DNA of 64,000 nucleotides. It comes from Streptomyces mutomycini. GTDB lineage: Bacteria; Actinomycetota; Actinomycetes; Streptomycetales; Streptomycetaceae. The notes below the pieces were generated by a model. That model was not told where the DNA came from and ran no database searches. It saw nothing but the letters and a program-made list of their open reading frames with translations. Of this stretch, positions 43,143-51,954 are shown piece after piece. Where the stretch lies: contig NZ_MAPV01000013.1 in NCBI RefSeq assembly GCF_001700505.1, positions 1 through 64,000 of the forward strand. Direction: 5' to 3'. The position numbers were made by a program, and so were the translations under genes. Numbering within the stretch: the stretch's first letter is position 1; the number at the start of each line of letters is the position of its first letter.

Positions 43143-43659
43143 ACTGATGAAGACGCTTTACACCACGGTGGACAGCCCGCTGGGCGAACTGCTGCTGGCC
43201 GGCGAGAAGTCGGCCACCGCACCGGGCGGCACCGCCCTGGCCTCACTCTCCGTGCCCGGCCAGAAGGGCGGCGCTACGGTCCAGGACGACTGGACCGAGA
43301 GCGCGGAGTCGTTCACCGCGATCGCCGCCGAACTGCGAGCGTACTTCGACGGCAGCCGGACCGGCTTCGGCATCGAGTACGCCGCCGGGCGCGGCACCGA
43401 CTTCCAGCGGCGGGTGTGGACCGCCCTGGAGGCCATTCCGTACGGCACCACGCTCAGCTACGGCGAGATCGCTGCGCGGATCGGCGCGCCGCGCGCCGCG
43501 GTGCGCTCGGTGGGCACCGCGATCGGCGCCAACCCGCTGCTGGTCGTGCGCCCATGCCACCGCGTGATCGGCGCGAGCGGAGCCCTGACCGGGTATTCGG
43601 GCGGCCTCGACCGCAAGCGGCAGCTGCTGGACCTGGAGAACCGCCGCCAGGAGGCGTGA
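43120..43659 (+). CDS. ogt: Methylated-DNA--protein-cysteine S-methyltransferase
   Basis: A 179-residue O6-alkylguanine repair protein. The active-site motif VVRPCHRVIGASG includes Cys146, the methyl acceptor. FQRRVWTALEAIPYGTTLSYGEIAARIGAPRAAVRSVG (from about residue 95) is the DNA-binding helix-turn-helix with the Arg finger region. Three in-frame ATGs are possible: 43120, 43138 and 43147. The first two come from an 18-bp duplication. Homologues start near MKTLYTTVDSPLG, so true translation may begin at 43138 or 43147; the first is listed for full reach. It forms an adaptive-response unit with ada-alkA and alkB. Confidence 0.93.
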   Translation: MTRTHTMTLMKTLYTTVDSPLGELLLAGEKSATAPGGTALASLSVPGQKGGATVQDDWTESAESFTAIAAELRAYFDGSRTGFGIEYAAGRGTDFQRRVWTALEAIPYGTTLSYGEIAARIGAPRAAVRSVGTAIGANPLLVVRPCHRVIGASGALTGYSGGLDRKRQLLDLENRRQEA

Positions 43660-43753
43660 CGGCCCCGGGCCGATCGACCGCCAAGATGTCCGGAAAGCAA
43701 CCCCGTTGGCAGGAGAGTCCCCCCATGAAAACCTCCACCGGCGACACCTCCCC

Positions 43754-44410
43754 ATGAACGCCCTGATCCCGCGTCCCGCCATGGAGGTCGCCCCGGGAGC
43801 ATGGCACGTGCCCGGCTGGCTCGGCACCGCGCAGCAGCGGGAGCTGGTGACGGCCTGTCGCGCCTGGGCCACCGGGCCCGTCCCGATCCGGCACACCCGC
43901 CTGCCGCGCGGCGGCGTCATGTCCGTTCAGACCGTCTGCGTCGGCTGGCACTGGCGACCGTACGAATACACCCGCACGGCGGACGACGTGAACGGCCGGC
44001 GGGTCGCCGATTTCCCGGACTGGCTGGTCCGGCTGGGACGCCGCGCCCTGCTGGAGGCGTACGGCGACGAGGAGGCCGCGCGGGACTACACGCCGGACAC
44101 CGCGCTCATCAACTTCTACGACGGGCAGGCCAGGATGGGCATGCACCAGGACAAGGACGAGCGGTCGTCCGCCCCGGTTGTTTCCCTGTCCGTCGGCGAC
44201 ACCTGTGTCTTCCGGGTGGGCAACACCGAGACCCGCACCAAGCCGTACACCGACATCGAACTCTCCTCGGGCGACCTCTTCGTCCTCGGCGGCCCCTCAC
44301 GGTTCGCGTACCACGGGGTGCCCAGGGTCCACGAAGGCACCGGCGACCCGGCCACCGGGCTGCGCTCGGGGCGGCTGAACATCACGATGCGGGTCACCGG
44401 GCTCGCGTGA
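43754..44410 (+). CDS. alkB: Alpha-ketoglutarate-dependent DNA repair dioxygenase AlkB
   Basis: A 218-residue Fe(II)/2-oxoglutarate dioxygenase that removes methyl groups from 1-methyladenine and 3-methylcytosine. MGMHQDKDE gives His131 and Asp133, FAYHGVPRVHEG gives His187, and LRSGRLNITMRVTG supplies the Arg residues for 2-oxoglutarate; the spacing matches E. coli AlkB. ALINFYDGQARMG is the conserved strand before the HxD motif. ATG at 43754 follows a weak purine run; it is separated from ogt by 94 nt, so it may be in the same transcript. A 20-bp tandem repeat starts at its stop codon. Confidence 0.95.
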   Translation: MNALIPRPAMEVAPGAWHVPGWLGTAQQRELVTACRAWATGPVPIRHTRLPRGGVMSVQTVCVGWHWRPYEYTRTADDVNGRRVADFPDWLVRLGRRALLEAYGDEEAARDYTPDTALINFYDGQARMGMHQDKDERSSAPVVSLSVGDTCVFRVGNTETRTKPYTDIELSSGDLFVLGGPSRFAYHGVPRVHEGTGDPATGLRSGRLNITMRVTGLA

Positions 44411-44464
44411 CCGGGGCCGGGCCCGCGTGACCGGGGCCGGGTTCGCGTGGCCGGGGCCGGGCCC
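44405..44464 (+). repeat. Three tandem 20-bp repeats after alkB
   Basis: Units at 44405-44424, 44425-44444 and 44445-44464 begin GCGTGRCCGGGGCCGGG and differ at a few bases only. The first unit contains the alkB stop codon. It is a small G+C minisatellite and can form GGCC-type hairpins. Confidence 0.9.
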
Positions 44465-44573
44465 TCTCCTCCACCCCCGCGACGACGGCGTTGTCAGTGC
44501 CCGCCAGTAGGTTCATTCGTGTTCCGCCGATCCGGCGGGGACGACACCTCAGTTGTGCATGGGAGATGGCGCG

Positions 44574-45077
44574 TTGTCGCATTGGGAGAGGTCGAGCACG
44601 GCACGGGTGGTACCACCCGCGCGGCCGCGCAAGCTCGCCAAGGTTCCGTTCGTCGAGCTGGCCGACGGGCGTCTGCAGGGTGTGGTGTCCAGTGGCTCGG
44701 ACATCGGGCGGGTCTATGTGTCGTCCGTCGCCACGGGCACCTTCGCGTTCGCCTGCAGCACCAACAACAACCGGCCCTGCGGCGGGGCGCACGGATCGTT
44801 CTGCAACCACATAGGTGCTCTGATCAACGAAGCGGTCCTGCAGTACGGCGCCCCGCGCGTCGTCCGGTATCTGAAGGCCGACGCCCCGGAGGGGGACACG
44901 GACGGTGCCGGGCTGGCCTCGGCCATGAGGAGCACCCGTCCGCAGGCTGACACGACGAAGGCCGCCGCGTCCGTCTTCAGCCGGTTCCTGCGTCACCTGG
45001 CCTATCTCGAACACGCTCCGGTCACGGCGCCGTTGCCCGAGATGCAGTTCTTCCCGCCGACCCGGGCGGTGGCGTGA
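44574..45077 (+). CDS. Small Cys/His-cluster protein of a MoxR-VWA operon (SWIM-like)
   Basis: A protein of about 167 residues, first in a five-gene operon. It opens with SHWERSSTARVVPPARPRKLAKVPFVELADGRLQG and then has a putative metal site ACSTNNNRPCGGAHGSFCNH, spaced Cys-x7-Cys-x7-Cys-x-His (Cys61, Cys69, Cys77, His79). This resembles, but does not exactly match, the SWIM pattern CxCxnCxH. The C-terminus is helical, including ASVFSRFLRHLAYLEHAPV. TTG at 44574 is chosen because GGGAG lies 8 nt before it; ATG at 44559 is an option without such a site. The stop overlaps the next start. SWIM-like proteins commonly neighbour MoxR/VWA genes. Confidence 0.7.
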   Translation: MSHWERSSTARVVPPARPRKLAKVPFVELADGRLQGVVSSGSDIGRVYVSSVATGTFAFACSTNNNRPCGGAHGSFCNHIGALINEAVLQYGAPRVVRYLKADAPEGDTDGAGLASAMRSTRPQADTTKAAASVFSRFLRHLAYLEHAPVTAPLPEMQFFPPTRAVA

Positions 45078-46468
45078 TGCGCGCCGACCTGCTCGCCGGA
45101 CCCGTAGAAGGACTGGACGAAGCCCTGGAGGCCGTCGACGCCTTCGACCAGGCCCTCGTCGCGGGCCTGCTCCGTCCCCAGCCCGCCGGGACCGCCGGCC
45201 CGACACGGCTCGCCGACGCCGTGCTGGGGACGCCACTGGCAGCCGGAGTCGCCGAGGCGGCCGCGAAGGCGGCGGCCGGAGCGGCGGGTGAGGACCACTT
45301 CGTGGCCCTGGCCGCCGCACGGACCGCACTGCACGGCTCGGTCCACGACGCCCTGCTGACCCGTGTCGACGAGGCGGCCGGACGTCAGCGCGGTGCGGAC
45401 GTGGTCCCGGTGGCCGCCGGGCAGCCGACGGCCAATCTGCTGACGGCCGCCCGCGCCTGGCTGTCCGACCTGGCGCGCTGCGGATGGCAGGGGCTCGACC
45501 ACGAGGTGGTGTCCGGGGCGGCGGAGGTCGTCTCCGCGATGCTTCCCGACCCGTCCCTGCGCCGTCTGGCCACGCTTCTCGACGGCTTCGCCGCCGAACT
45601 CGCCGCTTCCTGCCCCGGTGCGTCGCTCGAGCGTTTTCCCCTGCGTCGCTGGGGAGACCTCTGGTCGCGCGGGATGCTGCTGACGGTTCCCGGCGCTGCA
45701 GTCGCGCCGGTCACCGGTACCGCCGACGGACGTCTGCTGCCCCTCGGCATCGACGTGACCGAGCACGCGACCGCCGCACAGGCTCAGGTGCACGCGGTGT
45801 TCGAGCCCGCTGACGGCTCGGCGCCCCGGCTCGTGCGCGCCAGTGTGTCGGTTCCCAAGCCCGACACGGTCGTCGGGGCCGGGATCTGGCAGCTGATGCG
45901 CCCGCACATGTCGCTCCTCGCCGCCGCCGGTGAGGGCTGCTCGATGGATCTCACCGGTATGCCGGTCACCGCGGAGGGCGACCTCGTCTGGAGCGACGAG
46001 CACGCACGTCCCGGGGAGCCGGCGGAGGCGTTCGCCACCGCACGCGTGGCCCTGCCCACCGCGACCGCCCCGGTGACAGCGCCTCTTGACCGGCATCCGG
46101 CACGCATCGCCGTACCCGTCTTCCTGGAGGGCTACACCACCCGGACGGATGACGAGGGCCGGCTGACCTTCACCGTCGCCGGGCTCGACCTGGTCGTCGA
46201 CACCGACCGCATACCGGCCGCCGGTCCCCTCACACCCGAGGCCGTCGCCAAGTCCGGCGCGTGCATCGGGCTGATCCGCTGGGACGCCGGTTCGTTCGGC
46301 GTGCAGCCCCTCGCCGTCGAGACCACGGTGCGGAAGAAGGTGACCGCGGTGCACGCCGGGGCGTGGGCCGGAGGGACGACGGACAAGGCCGGAGCCAGGG
46401 CGGAGAAGGCCGCCACCGACGCCGCGAAGGTGCTGAGCGAGCGCGCGGGAAGGCTGCTGCGGAAATGA
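45074..46468 (+). CDS. Unassigned protein of the MoxR-VWA operon
   Basis: A 464-residue soluble protein, no signal and no membrane helices. I cannot assign a known domain. The first 250 residues look helical, with Ala/Leu-rich stretches; residues about 190-440 show alternating strand patterns (RASVSVPKPDTVVGAGIWQLMRPH, TFTVAGLDLVVDTDRIP). The C-terminal 40 residues are Ala/Lys-rich and helical. GTG at 45074 overlaps the stop of the preceding gene, and the stop overlaps the VWA gene, so it is translationally coupled on both sides. Large unassigned proteins of this kind are typical adaptors or targets in MoxR-VWA modules. Function unknown. Confidence 0.75.
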   Translation: MMRADLLAGPVEGLDEALEAVDAFDQALVAGLLRPQPAGTAGPTRLADAVLGTPLAAGVAEAAAKAAAGAAGEDHFVALAAARTALHGSVHDALLTRVDEAAGRQRGADVVPVAAGQPTANLLTAARAWLSDLARCGWQGLDHEVVSGAAEVVSAMLPDPSLRRLATLLDGFAAELAASCPGASLERFPLRRWGDLWSRGMLLTVPGAAVAPVTGTADGRLLPLGIDVTEHATAAQAQVHAVFEPADGSAPRLVRASVSVPKPDTVVGAGIWQLMRPHMSLLAAAGEGCSMDLTGMPVTAEGDLVWSDEHARPGEPAEAFATARVALPTATAPVTAPLDRHPARIAVPVFLEGYTTRTDDEGRLTFTVAGLDLVVDTDRIPAAGPLTPEAVAKSGACIGLIRWDAGSFGVQPLAVETTVRKKVTAVHAGAWAGGTTDKAGARAEKAATDAAKVLSERAGRLLRK

Positions 46469-47889
46469 CCGGACAACAGAGTTCCGAGGTGACCGCGGAG
46501 ACCTCGCACGACAACCGCCGCCAGGTCATGTACTGGCGCCTCCTCGCCCGGCTCTTCGACCACGAGGAGCAGGCGGCCCTGGAATCAGCGAGCCTCGCCG
46601 TGGTCGAGGACATCGGCCTGCCGGCCAAGCTGCTCGATCCGCAGGCGTCGGTCGACTCCGTGGTGCAGCGCCATCCCGAACTGGCCGCCGAGTTCGACGG
46701 TCTGATGGTGCCGGAGGACGAGACCGATGGTGAAGCAGCGGACGGCGACACCCGCGACCGGGCCGCCGAGGTGCGGCGCGCCGCGCTCGTGTCGAAGGTC
46801 CTGCTGAACGTCTTCCACTCCCCGCCCGGCACCGTCACCGCGGGACAGCTGTCCCGGTGGCAGTCCGACGCCGGCTGGCTGGAGCGCTCGCTCGGCTGCA
46901 GGCCAGGGGAGCTGCGCGGCGGACGCGCCGGAGGAACGGGCGTCAGCCCGACAGGTACGGGAGGCGGCGGCCGTACGCCCGACCTGAGCCGGCTCATCCC
47001 GGAGATCGGCCCGGAGCTCGGCTCCATCGAGGCCGGGCTCGTCAAGCGCATGCGGCTGCGCGAAGTGCTCGCCGATCCACAGCTGGCCGGGCAGCTGACG
47101 CCGAGCATGTCGCTGATCGAACAGCTGCTGCGCGACAAGGACAACCTGTCCGGTGTGGCCCTGGCCAACGCCAAGGCGCTGATCCGCCGCTTCGTCGACG
47201 AGGTCGCCGAGGTGCTGCGTACGCAGGTGGAGAAGTCGACAGTCGGTGCCCTGGACCGCTCGGTCCCGCCGAAGCGGGTGTTCCGCAACCTGGACCTCGA
47301 CCGCACCATCTGGAAGAACCTCACCAACTGGAGCCCCGAAGAGGAACGGCTCTACGTGGACCGCCTCTTCTACCGCCACACCGCCCGCAAGACGACGCCG
47401 CAGCGGCTGATCGTGGTCGTCGACCAGTCGGGCTCGATGGTGGACTCGATGGTCAACTGCACCATCCTCGCCTCGATCTTCGCGGGCCTGCCCAAGGTGG
47501 ACGTCCACCTCATCGCGTACGACACCCAGGCACTCGACCTCACCCCGTGGGTGCACGACCCGTTCGAGACCCTGCTGCGCACCAACCTCGGGGGCGGCAC
47601 CGACGGCACGGTCGCCATGGCACTGGCCCAGCCGAAGATCGCCGAGCCGCGCAACACGGTCGTGGTGTGGATCTCGGACTTCTACGAATGGCAGACCGAG
47701 CCCCTGTTCGAGAGCATGGCCGCCATCCACCGCTCCGGCGCCAAGTTCATCCCCGTCGGCTCCGTGACCAGCTCCGGCCGCGCCAGTGTCAACCCGTGGT
47801 TCCGGGAGCGTTTCAAGGACCAGGGGACTCCGGTGCTCTCCGGACACATCCGCAAGCTCGTCCACGAGCTCAAGACCTTCCTCACCTGA
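46465..47889 (+). CDS. VWA-domain protein partnering a MoxR ATPase
   Basis: A 474-residue protein. Residues about 300-470 form a von Willebrand A domain with the full metal-ion site: LIVVVDQSGSMVDSM (Asp320, Ser322, Ser324), the Thr in NLGGGTDGTVAMALA and the Asp in VVVWISDFYEW. The N-terminal 300 residues are helical (YWRLLARLFDHEEQAALESASLA) with a Gly-rich hinge near residue 155. ATG at 46465 overlaps the previous stop. In MoxR systems the VWA protein binds the ATPase hexamer and delivers substrate. It is separated from the MoxR gene by 55 nt. Confidence 0.9.
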   Translation: MTGQQSSEVTAETSHDNRRQVMYWRLLARLFDHEEQAALESASLAVVEDIGLPAKLLDPQASVDSVVQRHPELAAEFDGLMVPEDETDGEAADGDTRDRAAEVRRAALVSKVLLNVFHSPPGTVTAGQLSRWQSDAGWLERSLGCRPGELRGGRAGGTGVSPTGTGGGGRTPDLSRLIPEIGPELGSIEAGLVKRMRLREVLADPQLAGQLTPSMSLIEQLLRDKDNLSGVALANAKALIRRFVDEVAEVLRTQVEKSTVGALDRSVPPKRVFRNLDLDRTIWKNLTNWSPEEERLYVDRLFYRHTARKTTPQRLIVVVDQSGSMVDSMVNCTILASIFAGLPKVDVHLIAYDTQALDLTPWVHDPFETLLRTNLGGGTDGTVAMALAQPKIAEPRNTVVVWISDFYEWQTEPLFESMAAIHRSGAKFIPVGSVTSSGRASVNPWFRERFKDQGTPVLSGHIRKLVHELKTFLT

Positions 47890-47944
47890 AGCCCCTCGGC
47901 TCCGGTGCAGTCGAACCCAAAATTCTCAGAAAGGCTCCACACAC

Positions 47945-49057
47945 ATGTCCGACCTGTTGCGCGCCCCCGCCGAGATCAAGTACGCCGAGGAGCTCGACTG
48001 GCTCGAGTCGGTCGACGACGGCCCCAAGCCCTTCTCCTGGCGGCTGTCGCCGAAGATGGTCCGCCTGTTCATCCTGGGATCCGAGCGCTCCGACGGCCTC
48101 GACCGGGAGATCTCCCAGAAGTGGTACGGCGACCGCAGCTTCGTCGAGCGCTCCATCGTCACGCTGGCCTCCGACCGGGGCCTGCTGCTCATCGGTGACC
48201 CGGGCACGGGCAAGAGCTGGCTGGCGGAGCTGCTGTCCGCCGCCATATCCCGTAACTCCACCCTCGTGGTGCAGGGCACGGCCGGCACCACCGAGGACCA
48301 CATCAAGTACTCCTGGAACGTGTCCATGGTGATCTCCAAGGGCCAGTCGCGGGAGTCGATGATCCCCTCACCGATCATGACCGCGATGGAGACCGGGGCG
48401 ATCGGCCGTTTCGAGGAACTCACCCGTTCCACCAGCGACGTCCAGGACGCACTGATCTCGATCCTGTCGGAGAAGTACATCTCGGTCCCGGAGATGGACA
48501 GCGACAACATCGTCTTCGCCAAGCCGGGCTTCTCCGTCATCGCCACGGCCAACAGCCGCGACCGGGGAGTCAACGACCTGTCGTCCGCGCTGAAGCGCCG
48601 CTTCAACTTCGTCCGCATCCCGGTGGTGACGAACAAGAAGAGCGAGGCGGAGATCGTCCGCTTCCGCACCGAGGAACTGCTGCGCCGCCACCAGATCGAG
48701 CTGGACGTGCCGCCGACCCTGCTCGACGTACTGCTGCAGAGTTTCGCCGACCTGCGGGCCTCCGCCGCGGCCGCCGGCAGCGACGACGAGAAGCTGGAGT
48801 CCGCCCTGTCGAGCGCCGAGCAGATCGGTGTGCTGGAGGACGCGATCCTGCACAGCAACTTCTTCGGCGAACGCGCTCTGACCGCCCGCACGCTGGCCTC
48901 CTCCCTCGTCGGATCGCTGGCACGGCGCGAGCCCGAGGACCTGGCCATCCTCAACAAGTACCTGCACGGCGTCGTCGAGCCCCGCAGCAAGGAAGAGGGC
49001 GGCTCCTGGCCGGAGTTCCTGGAGGGCGGCCGCGACGCGATCGCCACCCTGTCATGA
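47945..49057 (+). CDS. MoxR-type AAA+ ATPase
   Basis: A 370-residue AAA+ protein. Walker A is GDPGTGKSW at residues 84-92 with Lys90. In place of the usual Walker B (hhhDE) the aligned segment reads AIGRFEELTRSTSDVQDALISILSEK. Sensor 1 is VIATANSRDRG, and ALKRRFNFVRIPV contains the arginine finger. The C-terminal lid has FFGERALTARTLASSLVGSLAR. Such ATPases remodel partner proteins; the VWA protein next door is the expected partner. The ATG at 47945 is preceded by AGAAAGG. The stop overlaps the next start by 4 nt. Confidence 0.9.
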   Translation: MSDLLRAPAEIKYAEELDWLESVDDGPKPFSWRLSPKMVRLFILGSERSDGLDREISQKWYGDRSFVERSIVTLASDRGLLLIGDPGTGKSWLAELLSAAISRNSTLVVQGTAGTTEDHIKYSWNVSMVISKGQSRESMIPSPIMTAMETGAIGRFEELTRSTSDVQDALISILSEKYISVPEMDSDNIVFAKPGFSVIATANSRDRGVNDLSSALKRRFNFVRIPVVTNKKSEAEIVRFRTEELLRRHQIELDVPPTLLDVLLQSFADLRASAAAAGSDDEKLESALSSAEQIGVLEDAILHSNFFGERALTARTLASSLVGSLARREPEDLAILNKYLHGVVEPRSKEEGGSWPEFLEGGRDAIATLS

Positions 49058-51849
49058 GCGCCCCGGACGAGGGCACGCCCTTCGAGGCGCTGCGAGGCCA
49101 ACTGCAGGACGCGGCGACGGAGTTCGCCGACGGCCCGGACGCATTGCAGGGCATCCTCCTCGGCATCGTCGACGACGTCGACCGCGCGGTGCGCGAGCCG
49201 CTGGAGATCTTCCCCGTCTGCCACCACTCACCCGCGTCAGCGGTCGCCATGGCACGGCGGCTGCGCGAGAAGCAGCCGAAGGTGGTGTACCTGGAGCTGT
49301 GCGAGGACATGGCGCCCCTCCTGCCCGAGCTCCGCAACTGCCGTCTGCCGGTGGCCGTCCAGGCGTTCGCGAGCGACGTCAAGGGCTTCCCCGCGGAATG
49401 GGCACCCCTGTCGGTCGTCGCCCCGATCACCGAGGCGTCGGCCGAATACCAGGCCATCGCCTACGCACTGGACACCCCGGGTGTCGAGCTGGTCCTCGTC
49501 GACCGTTCCTCGGACCACGTGTTCCAGTGGCAGGCGGGCGACAAGGAGCCCACCGGTCCGGACGACCGGCCCGCGGAGGAGGAGGCGGCGCTGCACGGCG
49601 ACGCCGTCGGGGTGGAGATCGGTGACCTGAGGCCCCGCTTCGCCGAACTCGAGGAGCACCTCCTGCACCACGGTCGCGTGCGGCACTGGTCGGAGTGGTG
49701 GCACCAGTACGTCGAGCTGCCGCTCGGCGACAGCGACCACGACACCTACCGCCAGGTCATGCTCCTGATCGGCAGCCTCTTCCGCCGTCTGGCCCCCGGG
49801 GACACCGGCCGGGTCCGGGTGGACGAGGACCGCGAGCGCTACATGTGGACGCGGATGCGCGAGCACCTCGCCGCGACCGGCACCGATCCCGGGGACTGCC
49901 TCTACGTCTGCGGTGCCTTCCACGCGTCCAGCCGCGTCGAGGAGTTCGGTGTCCACGGCAGCGACACCTTCGAGATCACTCCGCCGAGCGAGAGCACCTG
50001 GCAGCACGGCCTGATCCCGTCCAGCCACGCGGCGATCGAGGCACAGTTCGGCCTCGCCGCCGGGTCCGTCTCCATCGCCGCCACCCAGTGGGCGAAGAAC
50101 CTCAGGCGCACCAGGGTGCAGCCCTTCCGGCTCGCGGGTCAGGCGGGCGCGAAGAAGGCGGCGAAACCGGGGAGGGCCGCAGCGGCGGCCGTCCCCGTGG
50201 CACCGGAAGCACCCTCCGACAAGCTCTCCGGCTTCCTGCAGAGCCCGCCGGCCCTCGACCGGCTGGACGAGGCCGAACTCCTCGGCTGGTCGGTGGAGAT
50301 CGTGCGCTCCGCCCGCCGCAACGGCTATCTCGCCTCCACCGCCGACGCCATCGCCGTGTTCGAGACGTCGATCCTGCTGGCCGGCATGCGGGACCGGGCC
50401 AGGCCCACCCCGTACGACTTCCAGGACGCGGCGGTCACCTGCATCGAGAAGGAGACCGTGCCGGGCAGGCGCGATGTGCGCCGCCTCGTGGAGATCCTGA
50501 TGGGCGGCGACCGGATCGGCCAGGTCGGCTACGACGCGCTGCCGCCCCTCGCCCGGGACGTGCACGACCGCCTCGCCCCACTCGGCCTCAAGCTCCAGCA
50601 GCGCGGCGTCCGGCGGGCTCTGCTGGACATGACCACCCAGCCTGAACTGCGGCAGTGCTCCGATGTGCTGTGGATGCTGCGCCACCTGATGCCGCACGGT
50701 GCCGCGAGGCCGATCATGGGTGAGCGGGAGCTCGGCAAGCAGTCGGCGCAGGAGTCCTGGGACCTTGCGCTGGGCACACACCAGAGGGCGCTCATCGAGC
50801 TCGGTTACGAGGGCGTCAGCATCGAGCAGGTCCTGGAGCAGCGCCTGCGCCGCGCCGCCTACGCCCCGAACGCCACCACGGCGCAGGTACTCGGAGCCGT
50901 CGAGGACGCCGTGCTGCATCTGCGCAGCGGCCGCCTCGCCGACGAGCTCGGCACCCGAGCCCTGGAGGTGCTGGCCACCGAGCGCAGCGTCGACGGGGCG
51001 CCGGAGGTCCTGCGGAGGGTGCGCCGGCTCCTGGCGTACTACCGGATCAGCCGACCGGTGCTGCCGTCGTGGATCGAGTCGTTCGCCAAGACGGGTTACG
51101 CGCACTACTGCACGCTCCTGCCGACGGCGTTCACCGACGAGGACGCGACCGTGCGGCAGGTCGCCGCGATGCTGGGATTCCTCTTCAGCATGGAGAGCCT
51201 GGCCCTGTCGCTCGGCTGCGACCGGACCCAGCTGGATCTGGCCTTCGCACAGTCGCATCCGCGGGAGCCCTCCAGGGTGGCACTGCTGTGGGCGGCCCAG
51301 GTGCAGCTCGGACAGCTGTCCCGGGCCGAGCTGCGGCAGCGGTGCGACGGTCTGCTGGCCGACCCGCTGGTGGTGCCCGCATACCCGCGCTATCTCAGCG
51401 GATTCCTGCACGCGCTGGAGCCGGTGCCACAGCTGGCCGACTTCGTCGTGGAGGCGGTCTCGAATGCCTTCGCACGGCTCCCGGATCCGGTGCTGCTGCC
51501 CTGGCTGCCGAAGCTGATCACCACCCTGCGGTCCGAGGGCGCCGATCTGGCCCCGTTGCTCATCCGTGAGGCCGGCCGGGTCTTTCCGGGCCGGCTCGCG
51601 ACGCTGGACACCTGGGTCCCACCGTGGCAGGCCGTCCCGCAAGCGCCTGCCGAGCCGGCTCCCGGGGGCGCCACGGCAGGCCGCGCGGTCCTGCTCACCG
51701 CCCACCCGGAGACGTGCGACAGCCTTGCGGAACTGCTGGGCTGGGAGGGCGCCTGGGAGGCGGAGGCGGCGGAACCTTCGGGGGCGGTACTGGTCGGCCG
51801 GTACCCGGAGACAGCGGTGGCACTGGATGCGCTGCTGACGGGAGCATGA
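49054..51849 (+). CDS. DUF5682-like large protein of the MoxR-VWA operon
   Basis: A 931-residue soluble protein. The N-terminal 300 residues look like an EreA/ChaN-type fold: EIFPVCHHSPASAVAMARRL with CHHSP at residues 56-60, then KVVYLELCEDM with acidic residues, and CLYVCGAFHASSRV with His290. These His/Glu sets suggest a metal-dependent or hydrolytic site. Residues about 380-870 are helical, HEAT-like, with repeated LxxLL-type segments. The short C-terminal part (VLLTAHPETCDSLAELLGWEGAWEAE) is distinct. The call as DUF5682 rests on layout next to VWA and MoxR genes and on the CHHSP and GAFHAS motifs. ATGA overlap connects it to MoxR. Activity is unknown. Confidence 0.8.
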   Translation: MSAPDEGTPFEALRGQLQDAATEFADGPDALQGILLGIVDDVDRAVREPLEIFPVCHHSPASAVAMARRLREKQPKVVYLELCEDMAPLLPELRNCRLPVAVQAFASDVKGFPAEWAPLSVVAPITEASAEYQAIAYALDTPGVELVLVDRSSDHVFQWQAGDKEPTGPDDRPAEEEAALHGDAVGVEIGDLRPRFAELEEHLLHHGRVRHWSEWWHQYVELPLGDSDHDTYRQVMLLIGSLFRRLAPGDTGRVRVDEDRERYMWTRMREHLAATGTDPGDCLYVCGAFHASSRVEEFGVHGSDTFEITPPSESTWQHGLIPSSHAAIEAQFGLAAGSVSIAATQWAKNLRRTRVQPFRLAGQAGAKKAAKPGRAAAAAVPVAPEAPSDKLSGFLQSPPALDRLDEAELLGWSVEIVRSARRNGYLASTADAIAVFETSILLAGMRDRARPTPYDFQDAAVTCIEKETVPGRRDVRRLVEILMGGDRIGQVGYDALPPLARDVHDRLAPLGLKLQQRGVRRALLDMTTQPELRQCSDVLWMLRHLMPHGAARPIMGERELGKQSAQESWDLALGTHQRALIELGYEGVSIEQVLEQRLRRAAYAPNATTAQVLGAVEDAVLHLRSGRLADELGTRALEVLATERSVDGAPEVLRRVRRLLAYYRISRPVLPSWIESFAKTGYAHYCTLLPTAFTDEDATVRQVAAMLGFLFSMESLALSLGCDRTQLDLAFAQSHPREPSRVALLWAAQVQLGQLSRAELRQRCDGLLADPLVVPAYPRYLSGFLHALEPVPQLADFVVEAVSNAFARLPDPVLLPWLPKLITTLRSEGADLAPLLIREAGRVFPGRLATLDTWVPPWQAVPQAPAEPAPGGATAGRAVLLTAHPETCDSLAELLGWEGAWEAEAAEPSGAVLVGRYPETAVALDALLTGA

Positions 51850-51906
51850 CGGACCGGAGGCAGGGATGCCGGTACTTCCTTGGCTGAGGAAGCAGACGCG
51901 TTGAAA

Positions 51907-51954
51907 GCGAAGGCCCGTCGCCGTCATCGGGAGATGACGGCGACGGGCCTTCGC
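51907..51954. terminator. Strong hairpin terminator after the MoxR-VWA operon
   Basis: Perfect 22-nt arms at 51907-51928 and 51933-51954 enclose a 4-nt loop, GGGA. It begins 58 nt after the last stop codon of the operon. There is no downstream T-run. Confidence 0.88.
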
